From Caryophanon latum (lineage in GTDB: Bacteria; Bacillota; Bacilli; Bacillales_A; Planococcaceae), in assembly GCF_001700325.1 (NCBI RefSeq), contig NZ_MATO01000005.1:1-47024 (forward strand): a DNA stretch of 47,024 bases. Reading direction: 5' to 3'. The first letter of the stretch is position 1, and the number at the start of each line of letters is the position of its first letter. The position numbers and the translations under genes were made by a program. This document shows, in pieces, positions 17,833 to 26,630 of this stretch. Under the pieces are notes generated by a model. The model searched no databases. It was not told where the DNA came from and saw only the letters and a program-made list of their open reading frames with translations.

Positions 17833-19791
17833 ATGAAGCATTTACGCATTACCGCGTTGCTCGCATTTTTCGTAGCGTTATCGTTCGTGCTACCATCTTG
17901 GACAGCAAGTGCAAACACAGGCAAAGTCGGCGTACTATATTCAGAGCAAAACGAAAAGTTTATGTTCGCTGAAAACGTTGCTGGTAAATATACGCCACCG
18001 TTATTTACCGATGAAAAAAACGTCGATCCGAAAATCGCCTACAGCTCAGCGAAAAACAAATCGAACAAGCTGTATGAGCTATACCGTTCACAAGGCTATA
18101 ACGTCGCAAAGCTGTACGATGAAGATTTAAACGACTTATCTCGCTTAAATCAGTTTGAAGTTATTGTGTTACCGTACACAGTGATGCTGAACCATAAACA
18201 GCGTGAAAACATTCGTCACTACATTTACGGTGGCGGGAATGCGCAGTTTATTTTCGCAACAGCACGTAACGAATGGGACGATTTCCAGCCAGACCGAACG
18301 AAAATGGATTTATCTCCATTAATTTACGACACGTTAACGTACATTTGGGAGTGGGACAACTTAACAGAAGTATTCCAATCAACGTTCCGCGACGATATGG
18401 CATTAACGAACATGCAAATTAAAAACGTACCAAACAGCACGCACCCAATTTTATTGAATGCGTATAAACGTTTAGGTAAAAATAACATTACGTTAAAAGA
18501 AAACGGTGTGGAGTGGGTTGAAACACTTGCGCTTTGGCCAAGTGCGAACGTGCAGCCGATTTTAACGTATGCAGATTATTCGTTAAAAAACTATAATGCC
18601 GCACAACAAGAGTATAAGAGCAACTACATTACAAAAGGTGAAACACCAGCGTTATTATCTGCACAATACGGCGCAGGTCGCATCGTGTACTCATCATTTA
18701 AAATTTATGATTACTTCACGGTAGACTATGCGGATTACGAATGGCATGGCACAAAATCAGTAAACCAAAAAGATACAAATACAGAAGGTGAAGAGGACGC
18801 AAAAGCTGTATTAGCCGCTTCTCTTGACTGGTTAATGGAACGTCATAACGCATTCGCACAGCGCGAGTACGATTTAACGTTAACGACAGATCGTTTATCT
18901 GCTTACGTAACGCCACAAAAGAAATTCGCGTTCCGTGGTACAGTGACGATGAAAAATACGGGGAAAGTGCCTGTACGCGGTGAAATGGTCGTACAAGTGC
19001 TTAACCAAAACAACAAATCAATCGGTGAATACCGTAAAATTATTACAGGGCTTGCACCGCACAACTTAGATTACAACTCGTTTGCGGAGAAGTTTGAAAT
19101 GATGATGCCTGGCAATATCGCTGACGGCACATACAAGCTCAAAATTACATTCAATGAAGCGCGTCACGACCGTCTAAAATCAGGCTTCGTCACACGCGGT
19201 AAAATGTACACAATCGTGAAAAAAGGCAATAACAGTACGATTAAACCGTTCGCAGGCTTTAAAGATGTTGGACAAGGCTCACATTTAAAGAACATTAACA
19301 ACGCAGCAGAAATCGGCATCATTACAGGCTACGAAAACGGCACATTCAAACCAGGTGCAAGCGTTTCACGTATTAATGCGATGATGATGATGCTTCGTGC
19401 AATGGGCGTCCAACCGTCTGCAAGCGCAGCACTTCCTGCAACAGTAACGGATATTAAAAAAGGTGCGTACGGTTACGATGTACTTGCTACAGCGTACACG
19501 CGCGGCTTAATTAACATTCAAGATAACAAAATTAATGCAAACGGCGTTATGAAGCGCGGCGAAATGGCACAAGCACTTGTAAAAGGCTTCGGGCTACAAG
19601 GAACAGCTGACATGAAGTTTACGGATATCGGTAAACCGGATACGTACGCTCAGTACAACAACATCGCAACGCTTTATCACCACCGCATTACGACAGGTAC
19701 AACCGCTTCACTTTACGCACCGTATGATAACGTAACGCGCGCTCAATTTGCGACGTTCATTATGCGTGCGCTAGAAAATACGTCGAAATAA
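17833..19791 (+). CDS. Exported protein with three C-terminal SLH domains
   Basis: The product has 652 residues. The signal peptide ends near residue 27 (TASANT). Residues 28 to about 330 look like a Rossmann-type, glutamine-amidotransferase/ThuA-like fold: GKVGVLYSE, then FEVIVLPYTVMLNHKQR, then YGGGNAQFIFATARN, then GAGRIVYSSFKIYDYF. I see no clear catalytic Cys, so this assignment is tentative. A beta-rich region (about 335-460, DRLSAYVTPQKKFAFRG) follows. SLH domains begin near 474 (FKDVGQG, ITGYENGTFKPG), 537 (GYDVLATAYTRGLI) and 594 (YAPYDNVTRAQFATFI). These bind pyruvylated secondary wall polymer, so the protein sits on the cell surface. The ATG follows GAGGAGGC at ideal spacing. It is a single gene; its function beyond wall attachment is unknown. 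Confidence 0.9.
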   Translation: MKHLRITALLAFFVALSFVLPSWTASANTGKVGVLYSEQNEKFMFAENVAGKYTPPLFTDEKNVDPKIAYSSAKNKSNKLYELYRSQGYNVAKLYDEDLNDLSRLNQFEVIVLPYTVMLNHKQRENIRHYIYGGGNAQFIFATARNEWDDFQPDRTKMDLSPLIYDTLTYIWEWDNLTEVFQSTFRDDMALTNMQIKNVPNSTHPILLNAYKRLGKNNITLKENGVEWVETLALWPSANVQPILTYADYSLKNYNAAQQEYKSNYITKGETPALLSAQYGAGRIVYSSFKIYDYFTVDYADYEWHGTKSVNQKDTNTEGEEDAKAVLAASLDWLMERHNAFAQREYDLTLTTDRLSAYVTPQKKFAFRGTVTMKNTGKVPVRGEMVVQVLNQNNKSIGEYRKIITGLAPHNLDYNSFAEKFEMMMPGNIADGTYKLKITFNEARHDRLKSGFVTRGKMYTIVKKGNNSTIKPFAGFKDVGQGSHLKNINNAAEIGIITGYENGTFKPGASVSRINAMMMMLRAMGVQPSASAALPATVTDIKKGAYGYDVLATAYTRGLINIQDNKINANGVMKRGEMAQALVKGFGLQGTADMKFTDIGKPDTYAQYNNIATLYHHRITTGTTASLYAPYDNVTRAQFATFIMRALENTSK

Positions 19792-19838
19792 TCGTCGCCT
19801 CGTGCGGCAAACATTTATCATTCTTAACTTATCTACCC

Positions 19839-19879
19839 AAAAAAAGTGTTAGCGGAAAGATTGCCGCTAACACTTTTTT
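19839..19879. terminator. Bidirectional terminator between the SLH gene and lysE-like gene
   Basis: AGTGTTAGCGG pairs with CCGCTAACACT, flanked by A-runs at the left and T-runs at the right. It can therefore stop both the plus-strand SLH gene and the converging minus-strand exporter gene. Confidence 0.88.
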
Positions 19880-19911
19880 CTCTTAACCATGTGCGCTAAT
19901 AATGAATAACG

Positions 19912-20529
19912 TTATCGCTGTTCGAAAGCAAGCTTTATGCCAAAGCCAATCAGCACGATGCCCGTCATCGCCTCAATAATCGCGGCAGTTGCTGGTCGCT
20001 GCATAAAGTTGCGAATCGAATTGAGCAAGTACACGTAAAAAATAAACCAGACGAGCGTCATGCCACTGTAAATGCTACCCATCGCTAAAAACGCGAGAAA
20101 CACATTCGCATCGGGCGCTAAAAACTGCGGTAAAAACGTTAAAAAGAACACCGCAACTTTCGGATTTGTCACGTTCGTAATGAATCCTTGCATAAACGCC
20201 GATTTCCCTTTCGCCTCGACTAGTTGCTCCTCGTTTGTCACTTTTTTCGCGCGCATGTTCATCAATGTACGCACCCCTAAATAACATAAATACGCCGCTC
20301 CGACATATTTTAAAATCGTAAACGCGACCGCCGATTGCACAATTAACGCGGATAAGCCTGCTACTGCCGCCACTGTATGAATGACTAAGCCACAGCATGA
20401 GCCAATCATCGTTTGAAAGCCCGCCTTTTTGCCGTACACAATCGTATTTTTCGTCACGATGGCGGTGTCTGGCCCCGGCAAGATGATGAGCAACACACAA
20501 GCGATCATAAACAGCGTAATATTTGTCAT
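19912..20529 (-). CDS. LysE/RhtB-family amino-acid exporter
   Basis: The product is a 205-residue inner-membrane protein with six predicted TM segments. The family signature is near the N-terminus (ILPGPDTAIV), and a second conserved part is NVTNPKVAVFFLTFLPQF at about 120-140. Family members export amino acids such as lysine, homoserine or threonine; the substrate here is unknown. The ATG at 20529 is preferred over a GTG at 20538 because GAGGAG ends 8 nt before the ATG and overlaps the GTG. It is divergent from the gene at 20730 and shares a terminator with the SLH gene. Confidence 0.9.
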   Translation of the reverse strand: MTNITLFMIACVLLIILPGPDTAIVTKNTIVYGKKAGFQTMIGSCCGLVIHTVAAVAGLSALIVQSAVAFTILKYVGAAYLCYLGVRTLMNMRAKKVTNEEQLVEAKGKSAFMQGFITNVTNPKVAVFFLTFLPQFLAPDANVFLAFLAMGSIYSGMTLVWFIFYVYLLNSIRNFMQRPATAAIIEAMTGIVLIGFGIKLAFEQR

Positions 20530-20591
20530 ATCGTTCACTCCTCGGAATAAATTTTGTTGATTATACCATATTTCGATTATTCCATCTCAAA

Positions 20592-20676
20592 TCTGTTCAT
20601 TAGCTAGTCAATTGCCAGCTACAACACGCCTGATTTCAGTTTGGTTGCTGAAAACAATAAGTTCCATTGTATAGTA
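20592..20676. repeat. Family B repeat, internally deleted copy
   Basis: CTGTTCATTAGCTAGTCAAT matches the left end of family B. TGATTTCAGTTTGGTTGCTG with AAAACAATAAGTTCCATTGT matches the right-end block seen at 17575-17612. The GC-rich core is missing. It sits between the divergent promoters of the LysE-like and membrane-module genes. Confidence 0.6.
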
Positions 20677-20729
20677 AATACATTTCATATTTGTTAAAAT
20701 TCCCTTAAAGGTAGAAAGGAGGACAATCA

Positions 20730-21443
20730 TTGAAAAAAATAATAGCTAGCACCACGCTGATCATCATACTGCTCATCGCATTTGTCATGTTTAACCGCAA
20801 TGACAGTAGCGATTTTACGATTACTTCTACCGAATGGCAAGAGCTACAACAATTCATTCCAACCGTTACAGGTATCGTTCATACGAAGGAGGAAGTAGCA
20901 TTTTCACGAAGCACGAATGATTTTACAACAGAGCGCAACATTACAAATAAAGTAAGTGCCATGCATCCTTTCGTAAAATTTGAAAATGGAGCTTACCAAA
21001 TTGTTACAAGTGAAAATGCAGTTGCACAATATACGTGGATTAGCGCAAATGACGTATATGAAATTACAGCTAACCCCGATGCGAAAAAGGAAGAGGTTAT
21101 GCAGTTTACCGAAAAGCTGCTCTCGACGCTGCAAAACTCCTATGAAACATTAAATAGTAGCGACCTTGCCACGTTTTATAATACAAGCTCAGCGATGTAT
21201 GAATATGAAATCGGTACAATTGAAAAGATGCGCCAAGACGAGCGAAAAATACGCATTGTCGATTTCCGAGTGCTCGATGTATTGCGTCATGGAAATACAT
21301 ATTGGCCTATTGTTATCGTGAAATATCACCGTTATTGGCCAAATGAAATTAGACGTTCCACATACTATGAATACTCTATTTACAACGTCCTATTTCATGA
21401 AAATGGGCCACGCATTGAATCGTTACAGCTATATTTCAGATAA
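20730..21443 (+). CDS. Hypothetical membrane-anchored protein, possible NTF2-like extracellular domain
   Basis: The product has 237 residues. Translation starts at TTG, with a perfect AAAGGAGG at 20715-20722 seven nt upstream. Residues 3-21 form one hydrophobic segment without a lipobox Cys, so the rest is probably outside the membrane (N-in). The C-terminal part from about 130 (KLLSTLQNSYETLNSSDLAT, then alternating beta strands to the end) resembles NTF2-like/TcaA-type accessory domains; this is a fold-level impression only. The next gene starts 15 nt downstream on the same strand, so the two form an operon ending at the hairpin at 22374. Confidence 0.75.
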   Translation: MKKIIASTTLIIILLIAFVMFNRNDSSDFTITSTEWQELQQFIPTVTGIVHTKEEVAFSRSTNDFTTERNITNKVSAMHPFVKFENGAYQIVTSENAVAQYTWISANDVYEITANPDAKKEEVMQFTEKLLSTLQNSYETLNSSDLATFYNTSSAMYEYEIGTIEKMRQDERKIRIVDFRVLDVLRHGNTYWPIVIVKYHRYWPNEIRRSTYYEYSIYNVLFHENGPRIESLQLYFR

Positions 21444-21458
21444 CAAAGAGGTGAAACA

Positions 21459-22370
21459 ATGTATCATTTTTCAAAATTACACGGTCCATTTATAAAGCTA
21501 AAAGAGCTCGGCGAATCAGCTCAAAAATTTTATCAAGATGATCCGAATATCGCACTCATTAAAATACGTCAATTTGGAGAGGATTATGTTAAGCTCGTTG
21601 CTGCTCGTGAAAACTTTACATTTCCATTATCAGAGGAAGGAAATGAACTCACGCAAGAATTGAAAATTAAACAGCTTTATGTACATCACCTCATTCCAGA
21701 AATCGTCAATGAAAAGCTACATCAAATTCGTAAAATGGGGAATAAAGCTGCCCATGAAACGAGCTTTGGGAACGTCCCAACAGCACATAAAGCACTTCAT
21801 TTAGCAAGTGAAGTAAGCGAATGGCTTATCGTACAATATAAGCTACAGCCCGTCGCTAAACAAAAGCCTCCTCAAAAACAAAAATCTGTTCCAACTACAT
21901 CTTCACAAGCATCACAAAAAAAGCAAAAACATCGCAATCGAAACAAGCATAAAAAGACAGAAGCGCCACAAGAAAAACGTCTAACAAGAAACGAAATCGA
22001 GGCAAGAGAAAAGACAAAATCACAGTTTATTACAGTAAGCCTCATCGTATTAATACTCACATATGTAGAATTTTACGGCCGTTTATTTATTCAACAGCAT
22101 TACAACAGCAACTTCGGTAACAGCGCCATTATCGATTTTACAAATAGCTTTTTAGTAATCGATACAGGACAATATATTTTTGCGCCGCTCATTTTCATTT
22201 TGCCGGTTGCTGCAATTTTATTATCGTTCGTTGCGATGTTTTTACTGCGCGAGCTGAAACACCATTATATAAAAGTACAATCGCATACAGCCGTATTACT
22301 TATTTTTAAATTATCGATCATTCATCATGCACTTATTTCCGTTATCCAACTTTGGCAAAAGCTGTTTTAA
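21459..22370 (+). CDS. DUF4145 (HEPN-like)-linker-transmembrane protein
   Basis: The product has 303 residues. Residues 1 to about 125 form a helical domain with the DUF4145 pattern, including FGEDYVKLVAA and the signature IRKMGNKAAHE (R91 to H99). This kind of domain is found at the N-terminus of type I restriction HsdR proteins and is grouped with HEPN-like folds. A Lys/Gln-rich low-complexity linker (about 130-185) follows, then three TM segments at about 190-212, 235-268 and 275-297. This order puts the helical domain in the cytoplasm on a membrane tether. AGAGGTG precedes the ATG. It is co-transcribed with the upstream membrane protein. The function is unknown; a sensor or effector at the membrane is possible. 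Confidence 0.78.
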   Translation: MYHFSKLHGPFIKLKELGESAQKFYQDDPNIALIKIRQFGEDYVKLVAARENFTFPLSEEGNELTQELKIKQLYVHHLIPEIVNEKLHQIRKMGNKAAHETSFGNVPTAHKALHLASEVSEWLIVQYKLQPVAKQKPPQKQKSVPTTSSQASQKKQKHRNRNKHKKTEAPQEKRLTRNEIEAREKTKSQFITVSLIVLILTYVEFYGRLFIQQHYNSNFGNSAIIDFTNSFLVIDTGQYIFAPLIFILPVAAILLSFVAMFLLRELKHHYIKVQSHTAVLLIFKLSIIHHALISVIQLWQKLF

Positions 22371-22373
22371 CAT

Positions 22374-22419
22374 AAATAGGCTGCGCTCAAGTGACATTCA
22401 CTTGTAGCACAGCCTATTT
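22374..22419. terminator. Bidirectional terminator between the membrane module and the acyltransferase gene
   Basis: AAATAGGCTG (22374-22383) and CAGCCTATTT (22410-22419) form the base of a long stem, extended by GCTCAAGTG/CACTTGTAGC. It lies within 5 nt of both converging stop codons. Confidence 0.88.
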
Positions 22420-22421
22420 CG

Positions 22422-23600
22422 CTATATAATTTTATTTTGCATTACGTTAACGTACGAATACCACATGTACACGCTCGCTCGCTTGTTCGTAAATTTCACG
22501 TGATATAACGCACCGTCGTAATAAAAATCAATTTTATGATGCTTATGAATACTAATGTTTTGAATGTTCGCAAGCGCTAAACGTAGCTCGCGATCGGCAA
22601 GCTGTAGTATGAGCTCGTTGCCATCACACGTCATGCTCGCCTTGCCTTGCTTCATAAGCTGTCCGTCTACTTCTTGCAGTAGCGTCACGTCATCGCATAG
22701 CGCGTCACGAAAAAGCTGTCGGTCATTGGCAGCGCGCTGTAAAAACTGTTGCTGCCACGCATTCCAGTCGTCGATGCGCGTAAAATGAAGCGGCTCGTTC
22801 ACTTGTGCAAAGAGCCCCTCCACTGTGTAGCGCACTTCGTAGTTACACGCTTGGCACGTAAGACGATCGTCATGTGAATGAAGCTTGCCGACCGTTTCAC
22901 AATGTGGGCATGCAAATAAATAACGCTCTAAATGATGCGCCAATTCTTTGCCTGGATACGTCAAGCCAGTTTCACGCTGCCACGCAAAGTCATCGAGTGT
23001 CAGTGCATCCGTTAACGCTTCATGCACCGCGTCTGTTGATAACGCTTTCACATCTTGACCGTCAAACAAACGCTCTAGTGAAACTGTTACCTTCCCTTTG
23101 CGTACTGACGTTGCCCAACGCGGATGACTTAAGTAGCCGCCGCGAATTTTTGCCACGACGATAGGCACATTTAACGATTGCACAAGCTTTGCCGTCGTAT
23201 AGACGAGCGGCTCAGTGCGACCGTTCCACGTACGATTACCCTCTGGAAACAGCCCAATGACACGATTTGCCTTCTTTGCTCGCACTAATCCACGCACCGT
23301 CGAACTATCGGCGCGCGATTTCGTTTTTGAAATAGCACCTGCGTAATCCAGCACTCGCTTCATGATCGGATTTCGAAACGCTGGAGCTGCGGCGACGAAG
23401 CAAATCGGTTCCTCAACGTAACAATTAATGAAAAACGGATCCCAGTTCGTCACATGGTTGCCGACGATAATGTATGGTGGCTTCATGCCAATCGTATCGT
23501 TGCGCACTACCTCGACATTATACGTTGCTTCAATATATGCTCGAATCGGCGTTAACAGCAAGTTTTTTTCAAAATCGCTTAGCCTTCTTTCAATGCTCAT
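22422..23600 (-). CDS. PlsC-like 1-acylglycerol-3-phosphate acyltransferase with C-terminal zinc ribbon
   Basis: The product has 392 residues. The acyltransferase motifs are intact: NHVTNWD (H49, D54; the HX4D catalytic pair) and FPEGNR (118-123), followed by VPIVVAKIRGG. This places it with enzymes that acylate lysophosphatidic acid or related acceptors at the inner membrane face. It is longer than the usual 190-250 residues. Residues 231-252 hold two CxxC knuckles (C231/C234, C249/C252), a zinc ribbon, and about 140 more residues of mixed beta structure follow. The extension is unusual for PlsC and its role is unknown. The ribosome binding site is weak (AGAAAGTAGTG). The gene stands alone. 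Confidence 0.85.
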   Translation of the reverse strand: MSIERRLSDFEKNLLLTPIRAYIEATYNVEVVRNDTIGMKPPYIIVGNHVTNWDPFFINCYVEEPICFVAAAPAFRNPIMKRVLDYAGAISKTKSRADSSTVRGLVRAKKANRVIGLFPEGNRTWNGRTEPLVYTTAKLVQSLNVPIVVAKIRGGYLSHPRWATSVRKGKVTVSLERLFDGQDVKALSTDAVHEALTDALTLDDFAWQRETGLTYPGKELAHHLERYLFACPHCETVGKLHSHDDRLTCQACNYEVRYTVEGLFAQVNEPLHFTRIDDWNAWQQQFLQRAANDRQLFRDALCDDVTLLQEVDGQLMKQGKASMTCDGNELILQLADRELRLALANIQNISIHKHHKIDFYYDGALYHVKFTNKRASVYMWYSYVNVMQNKII

Positions 23601-23806
23601 GTTTTCACTACTTTCTAAATGCTATGCAATTGCCGCCTTATAATACGGCTTGCACGCTGTAAAATACCGTCTACTTATCTCGCTTGATATTATAACAATA
23701 ATGAAGTTATTTTATAATCTTTTTTTCATTATACGCAACGCCATTTCAATAATTTTTAACACATTGTATTGTGAATATGTATAACTGACGGAAATGTCCA
23801 CATAAC

Positions 23807-23848
23807 AAAAAACCATTCAATCGACGTGCGACTGAATGGTTACGATTT
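23807..23848 (-). terminator. Terminator of the dedA-like gene
   Basis: ACCATTCAATCG (23812-23823) pairs with CGACTGAATGGT (23829-23840). On the minus strand it is followed by TTTTTTG. It lies directly after the stop at 23848. Confidence 0.85.
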
Positions 23849-24477
23849 TATTTCTCTTTTTCCTCGTTCATGCGTAACTTACGCTCAAGCAAGTAAATGC
23901 GGTATTTATAAATTGCATAAATTACAATGGCAATGGCAAGCACGATAACGAACGGTTGTAAATATTCTTTAAACAAATCGCCTGCTTGCTCCCAATTTTC
24001 GCCAAGCTTCATACCTAAATACACATAAAGCGCCGTAATTGGCAGCATCGCACTAAACGTATAAATTGAAAACTTCACGACGTTCATTTTCGTCATGCCA
24101 CATGGTACAGAAATCGCTGTGCGCACGACTGGTAAAAATCGCCCGAAAAACGCGACACCTGCACCGTACTTCGCGAAGAAACGGTCTGCTGCATCGATTT
24201 GCTTTTCGTTTACTAAGAAAAACTTCCCGTACTTAATAACGATTGGGCGACCACCGTAACGACCGACCGCATATAACGTTAACGGTCCGATCGTGCCACC
24301 AACCGTTCCGGCAATGACCATTAACACGTATTGAAACTCACCTTGAGAAATCCAATAGCCTGCAAGCGGTAACACAACTTCCGCTGGGATAAATTCGAAG
24401 CAAAGCGCAAGCAGTACCCCAAAATATCCAAAGCCTTTGAAAAACTCAACCATTGACAAAATGATTGTATCTAACAA
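23848..24477 (-). CDS. DedA-family membrane protein
   Basis: The product has 209 residues. The DedA/SNARE-associated (VTT) fold is shown by EFIPAEVVLPLAGY near residues 28-41, GGTIGPLTLYAVGRYGG at about 58-75, and GRFLPVVRTAISVPCGM at about 112-128, with hydrophobic segments between. Bacterial DedA proteins act as lipid (undecaprenyl phosphate or phospholipid) translocases and support membrane potential and drug resistance. Which role applies here is not visible. Start is TTG with GGAG ten nt upstream; an ATG at codon 9 is an alternative. The upstream spacer (24478-24708) has a TATAAT-like -10 box near 24560 but no clear -35. Confidence 0.9.
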   Translation of the reverse strand: MLDTIILSMVEFFKGFGYFGVLLALCFEFIPAEVVLPLAGYWISQGEFQYVLMVIAGTVGGTIGPLTLYAVGRYGGRPIVIKYGKFFLVNEKQIDAADRFFAKYGAGVAFFGRFLPVVRTAISVPCGMTKMNVVKFSIYTFSAMLPITALYVYLGMKLGENWEQAGDLFKEYLQPFVIVLAIAIVIYAIYKYRIYLLERKLRMNEEKEK

Positions 24478-24708
24478 ACGAAATCAACTCCAACTTTTAT
24501 ATACTCGCTACGTAGGACGCACTACGCAACCTTTAGTTCCTCATTCCATTTTTTCATTATAACGTTTTGTTGCGTGCATGCGCTATAAAAAATACTTATT
24601 TCGTATACGTGACGGACTTTGTGGCAGTTTCGATAATAATTGGAACAACGGCTACGAAATAAATGTTAACAGGCAATGCCGGAAATGTTGATAGCATGCT
24701 TTTCCAAA

Positions 24709-24743
24709 CAAAAAAGGAGATGCACTAAATTTAGCACATCCCC
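24709..24743 (-). terminator. Terminator of the lemA-TPM operon
   Basis: On the minus strand GGGGATGTGCTAAA pairs with TTTAGTGCATCTCC and is followed by TTTTTTG. It lies 8 nt after the stop of the TPM gene. Confidence 0.85.
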
Positions 24744-24750
24744 ATTCCAT

Positions 24751-25584
24751 TTAAAAATGACGATCCGAGCCGCCACCGTCTGAATCGCCGCCACTGCCCG
24801 AATACGAATCGTTCGAGCTACTGTAATCGTTGTAGTCGTTCGAATCGTAGCTCGTAGCGATGGCAGCTGCCGCGGCGGCTTTACGTTCCTCCTCGTATTT
24901 AATATAGCTAGGCGAGCGAATATCCTTGCCTGTTTTTTTTAAGTGACGCGCATAGTAACGACCTTGAATGCCGCGCACGAGCTTTTTAATCCAGCTATAT
25001 ATGAAGAACAGCGCAATCACTCCGAAAACGAAATATACGCTATAATCTGTGTCATCTTCAGGTGTAAATTTCTCGGTATTTTCCCAATCGAATGCGAGCT
25101 CCTCTTGCTGTCGTATTGCCTCGGCAACTTGCGCAAACGCCGTCGTATAGTCGTTAATTTCAAGCGATGGCATCATGTACGTATCGATTAGCTCACCTGT
25201 ACGACCATCTGGATAATTTATCCCTGCGCCGGCACCTGTTGCAAAGCGCACCGTATTTTCCTCATCTGGCATATCGGTCGTCACATAAATGAGAATGCCG
25301 TTATTCTTTTCCGGATCGCCAATGCCCCACGTTCTAAAAATTTCCATACCGTATTCGTACGGCTCATAATCACCAATCGTGCCAACCGTTATAAAGAAAA
25401 TTTCAAGCTTGCCAGATTGCTGCAATGCAAGCGCAAAATCATTTAACTCCGCTTCGACATCCTCATCGATAACGTTTGAATAATCAAACACAAAGCCTGC
25501 CGTCGTCGGTCGCTCAAGTATTGCCGCTGCCGCAGTCGTCGCCGAAAGTAAACAAAGCAACACGATCAATAGCATTTGTTTCAT
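24751..25584 (-). CDS. TPM-domain (YgcG-like) membrane protein
   Basis: The product has 277 residues. A signal peptide (1-20) is followed by a TPM domain (about 28-160; FVFDYSNVIDEDVEAELNDF, IGDPEKNNGILIYVTTD, FATGAGAG). A TM segment lies at about 175-192 (YFVFGVIALFFIYSW). After a basic and Ala-rich region comes a Ser/Gly/Asp tail ending GSGGDSDGGGSDRHF, the typical glycine-rich end of this family. TPM proteins are linked to membrane protein quality control and photosystem repair in other taxa; the bacterial role is poorly known. The ATG follows GGAGGCG, which is encoded in the last codons of lemA; the two genes are 1 nt apart, which suggests translational coupling. Confidence 0.9.
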   Translation of the reverse strand: MKQMLLIVLLCLLSATTAAAAILERPTTAGFVFDYSNVIDEDVEAELNDFALALQQSGKLEIFFITVGTIGDYEPYEYGMEIFRTWGIGDPEKNNGILIYVTTDMPDEENTVRFATGAGAGINYPDGRTGELIDTYMMPSLEINDYTTAFAQVAEAIRQQEELAFDWENTEKFTPEDDTDYSVYFVFGVIALFFIYSWIKKLVRGIQGRYYARHLKKTGKDIRSPSYIKYEEERKAAAAAAIATSYDSNDYNDYSSSNDSYSGSGGDSDGGGSDRHF

Positions 25585-25585
25585 A

Positions 25586-26158
25586 TCATTCGCCTCCGAA
25601 ATCGACTGCTGGATTTTCTTCTACACCTTCTTCACCTTCAAAATAGTTGCGCTTCTCAAAGCCAAACATACTTGCCATAAGCGATCCTGGGAAACGGCGC
25701 ACATCTTCGTTATAATCTTGCACCGCTTCATTATAATCTTTTCGTGCAACAGCTAAACGGTTTTCCGTCCCTGCTAATTCGTCCATTAAACGCGTAAACT
25801 GCGCATCTGCCTTGAGCGTCGGGTAGTTTTCGACAACGACTAGTAGCTGTGACAATGTTTCTGACAGCGCATCATTTGCCACCGCCTGCTCCTCAACGTT
25901 CGTTGCATCACCGTAAGCTGTACGTGCCGCCGCTAAGTTTTCAAAAATTTCACGCTCATGCGTCATATACCCTTCAACCGTACTTACTAAATTCGGAATT
26001 AAATCGAAGCGGCGTTGCAGTTGGTTTTCCACTTGCGCCCACTGACTATCAATATTTTCCTCACTCGTTACGAGCCCGTTATACGTCGAAATGCACATGA
26101 TCGCCAAAATAACGACGATCACCGCAACCCCACCGAGCATCACTTTAGATTTCCCCAT
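25586..26158 (-). CDS. lemA: LemA-family protein
   Basis: The product has 190 residues, the usual LemA length. One N-terminal TM segment (about 6-25) precedes a helical region with family motifs: YNGLVTSEENIDSQWAQVEN, RRFDLIPNLVSTVEGY, and RDYNEAVQDYNEDVRRFPG at about 145-163. The ATG at 26158 (MGKSK) is chosen over the ATG at 26173 because GGGAGGCGA overlaps the latter and is correctly placed for the former. LemA and TPM genes often travel together; this pair is a two-gene operon. A TATAAT-like -10 lies at about 26187-26192, right beside a family A repeat fragment. Confidence 0.92.
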   Translation of the reverse strand: MGKSKVMLGGVAVIVVILAIMCISTYNGLVTSEENIDSQWAQVENQLQRRFDLIPNLVSTVEGYMTHEREIFENLAAARTAYGDATNVEEQAVANDALSETLSQLLVVVENYPTLKADAQFTRLMDELAGTENRLAVARKDYNEAVQDYNEDVRRFPGSLMASMFGFEKRNYFEGEEGVEENPAVDFGGE

Positions 26159-26216
26159 TCGTTCGCCTCCCATACGTTTTATAACTATTATACACTAAAA
26201 TATTTATTAAATAGTG

Positions 26217-26284
26217 TCATCACCGTAAGCTAAAATTGACGCATAACGGTTGCTTAAAACGAGAGGCGCACTCCAGCAGGAAAA
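26217..26284. repeat. Family A repeat, left-end fragment
   Basis: TCATCACCGTAAGCTAAAAT, then TTGACGCATAACGGTTGCTT, then AACGAGAGGCGCACTCCAGC follow the first 68 bp of the full copy at 12917 with several changes. The right arm is absent. It abuts the lemA promoter region. Confidence 0.75.
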
Positions 26285-26345
26285 CGCTTCGAATAACTTT
26301 TACATGTCAAACTGATCTTACTGTAATGAATTATTTGATTCCAAG

Positions 26346-26630
26346 TCTATTAATACGCCAATTTTATACAGCTGAATTAGTTGTTTCCAGTAGCAAAACG
26401 GCATGATTGTGGCATGGCGCGTGCAGCGAGACTCGTTAAGGAATACGCTCCCCCGTAAGCCCGGTGCGGAAGCTGGAAGAAGGTGATAAGCGCTACTACA
26501 CGAGTCATCGCCTTCATGACCAACATTTTATTCGTCACTGAGCCTAAGGAATTGATTTACTTCGAGTAACCGCACAGGCAAAGCGAGCCGCACTACGCGA
26601 ACTGCCAGTTGAATGGCGAATCAACACGCT
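26346..26630. repeat. Family B interspersed intergenic repeat
   Basis: It begins with TATTAATACGCCAATTTTAT and ACAGCTGAATTAGTTGTTTC, contains GCGAGACTCGTTAAGGAAT and GTGATAAGCGCTACTACACG, and ends AACTGCCAGTTGAATGGCGA then ATCAACACGC. Orientation is opposite to the 17406 copy. Together with the family A fragment it fills the 26159-26692 space. I see nothing else there. Confidence 0.8.

Noticed and set aside
17661..17972. A 103-codon plus-strand frame overlapping the SLH gene start
   Set aside because: It overlaps the SLH signal-peptide region in another frame. The translation is not protein-like and lacks a ribosome binding site.
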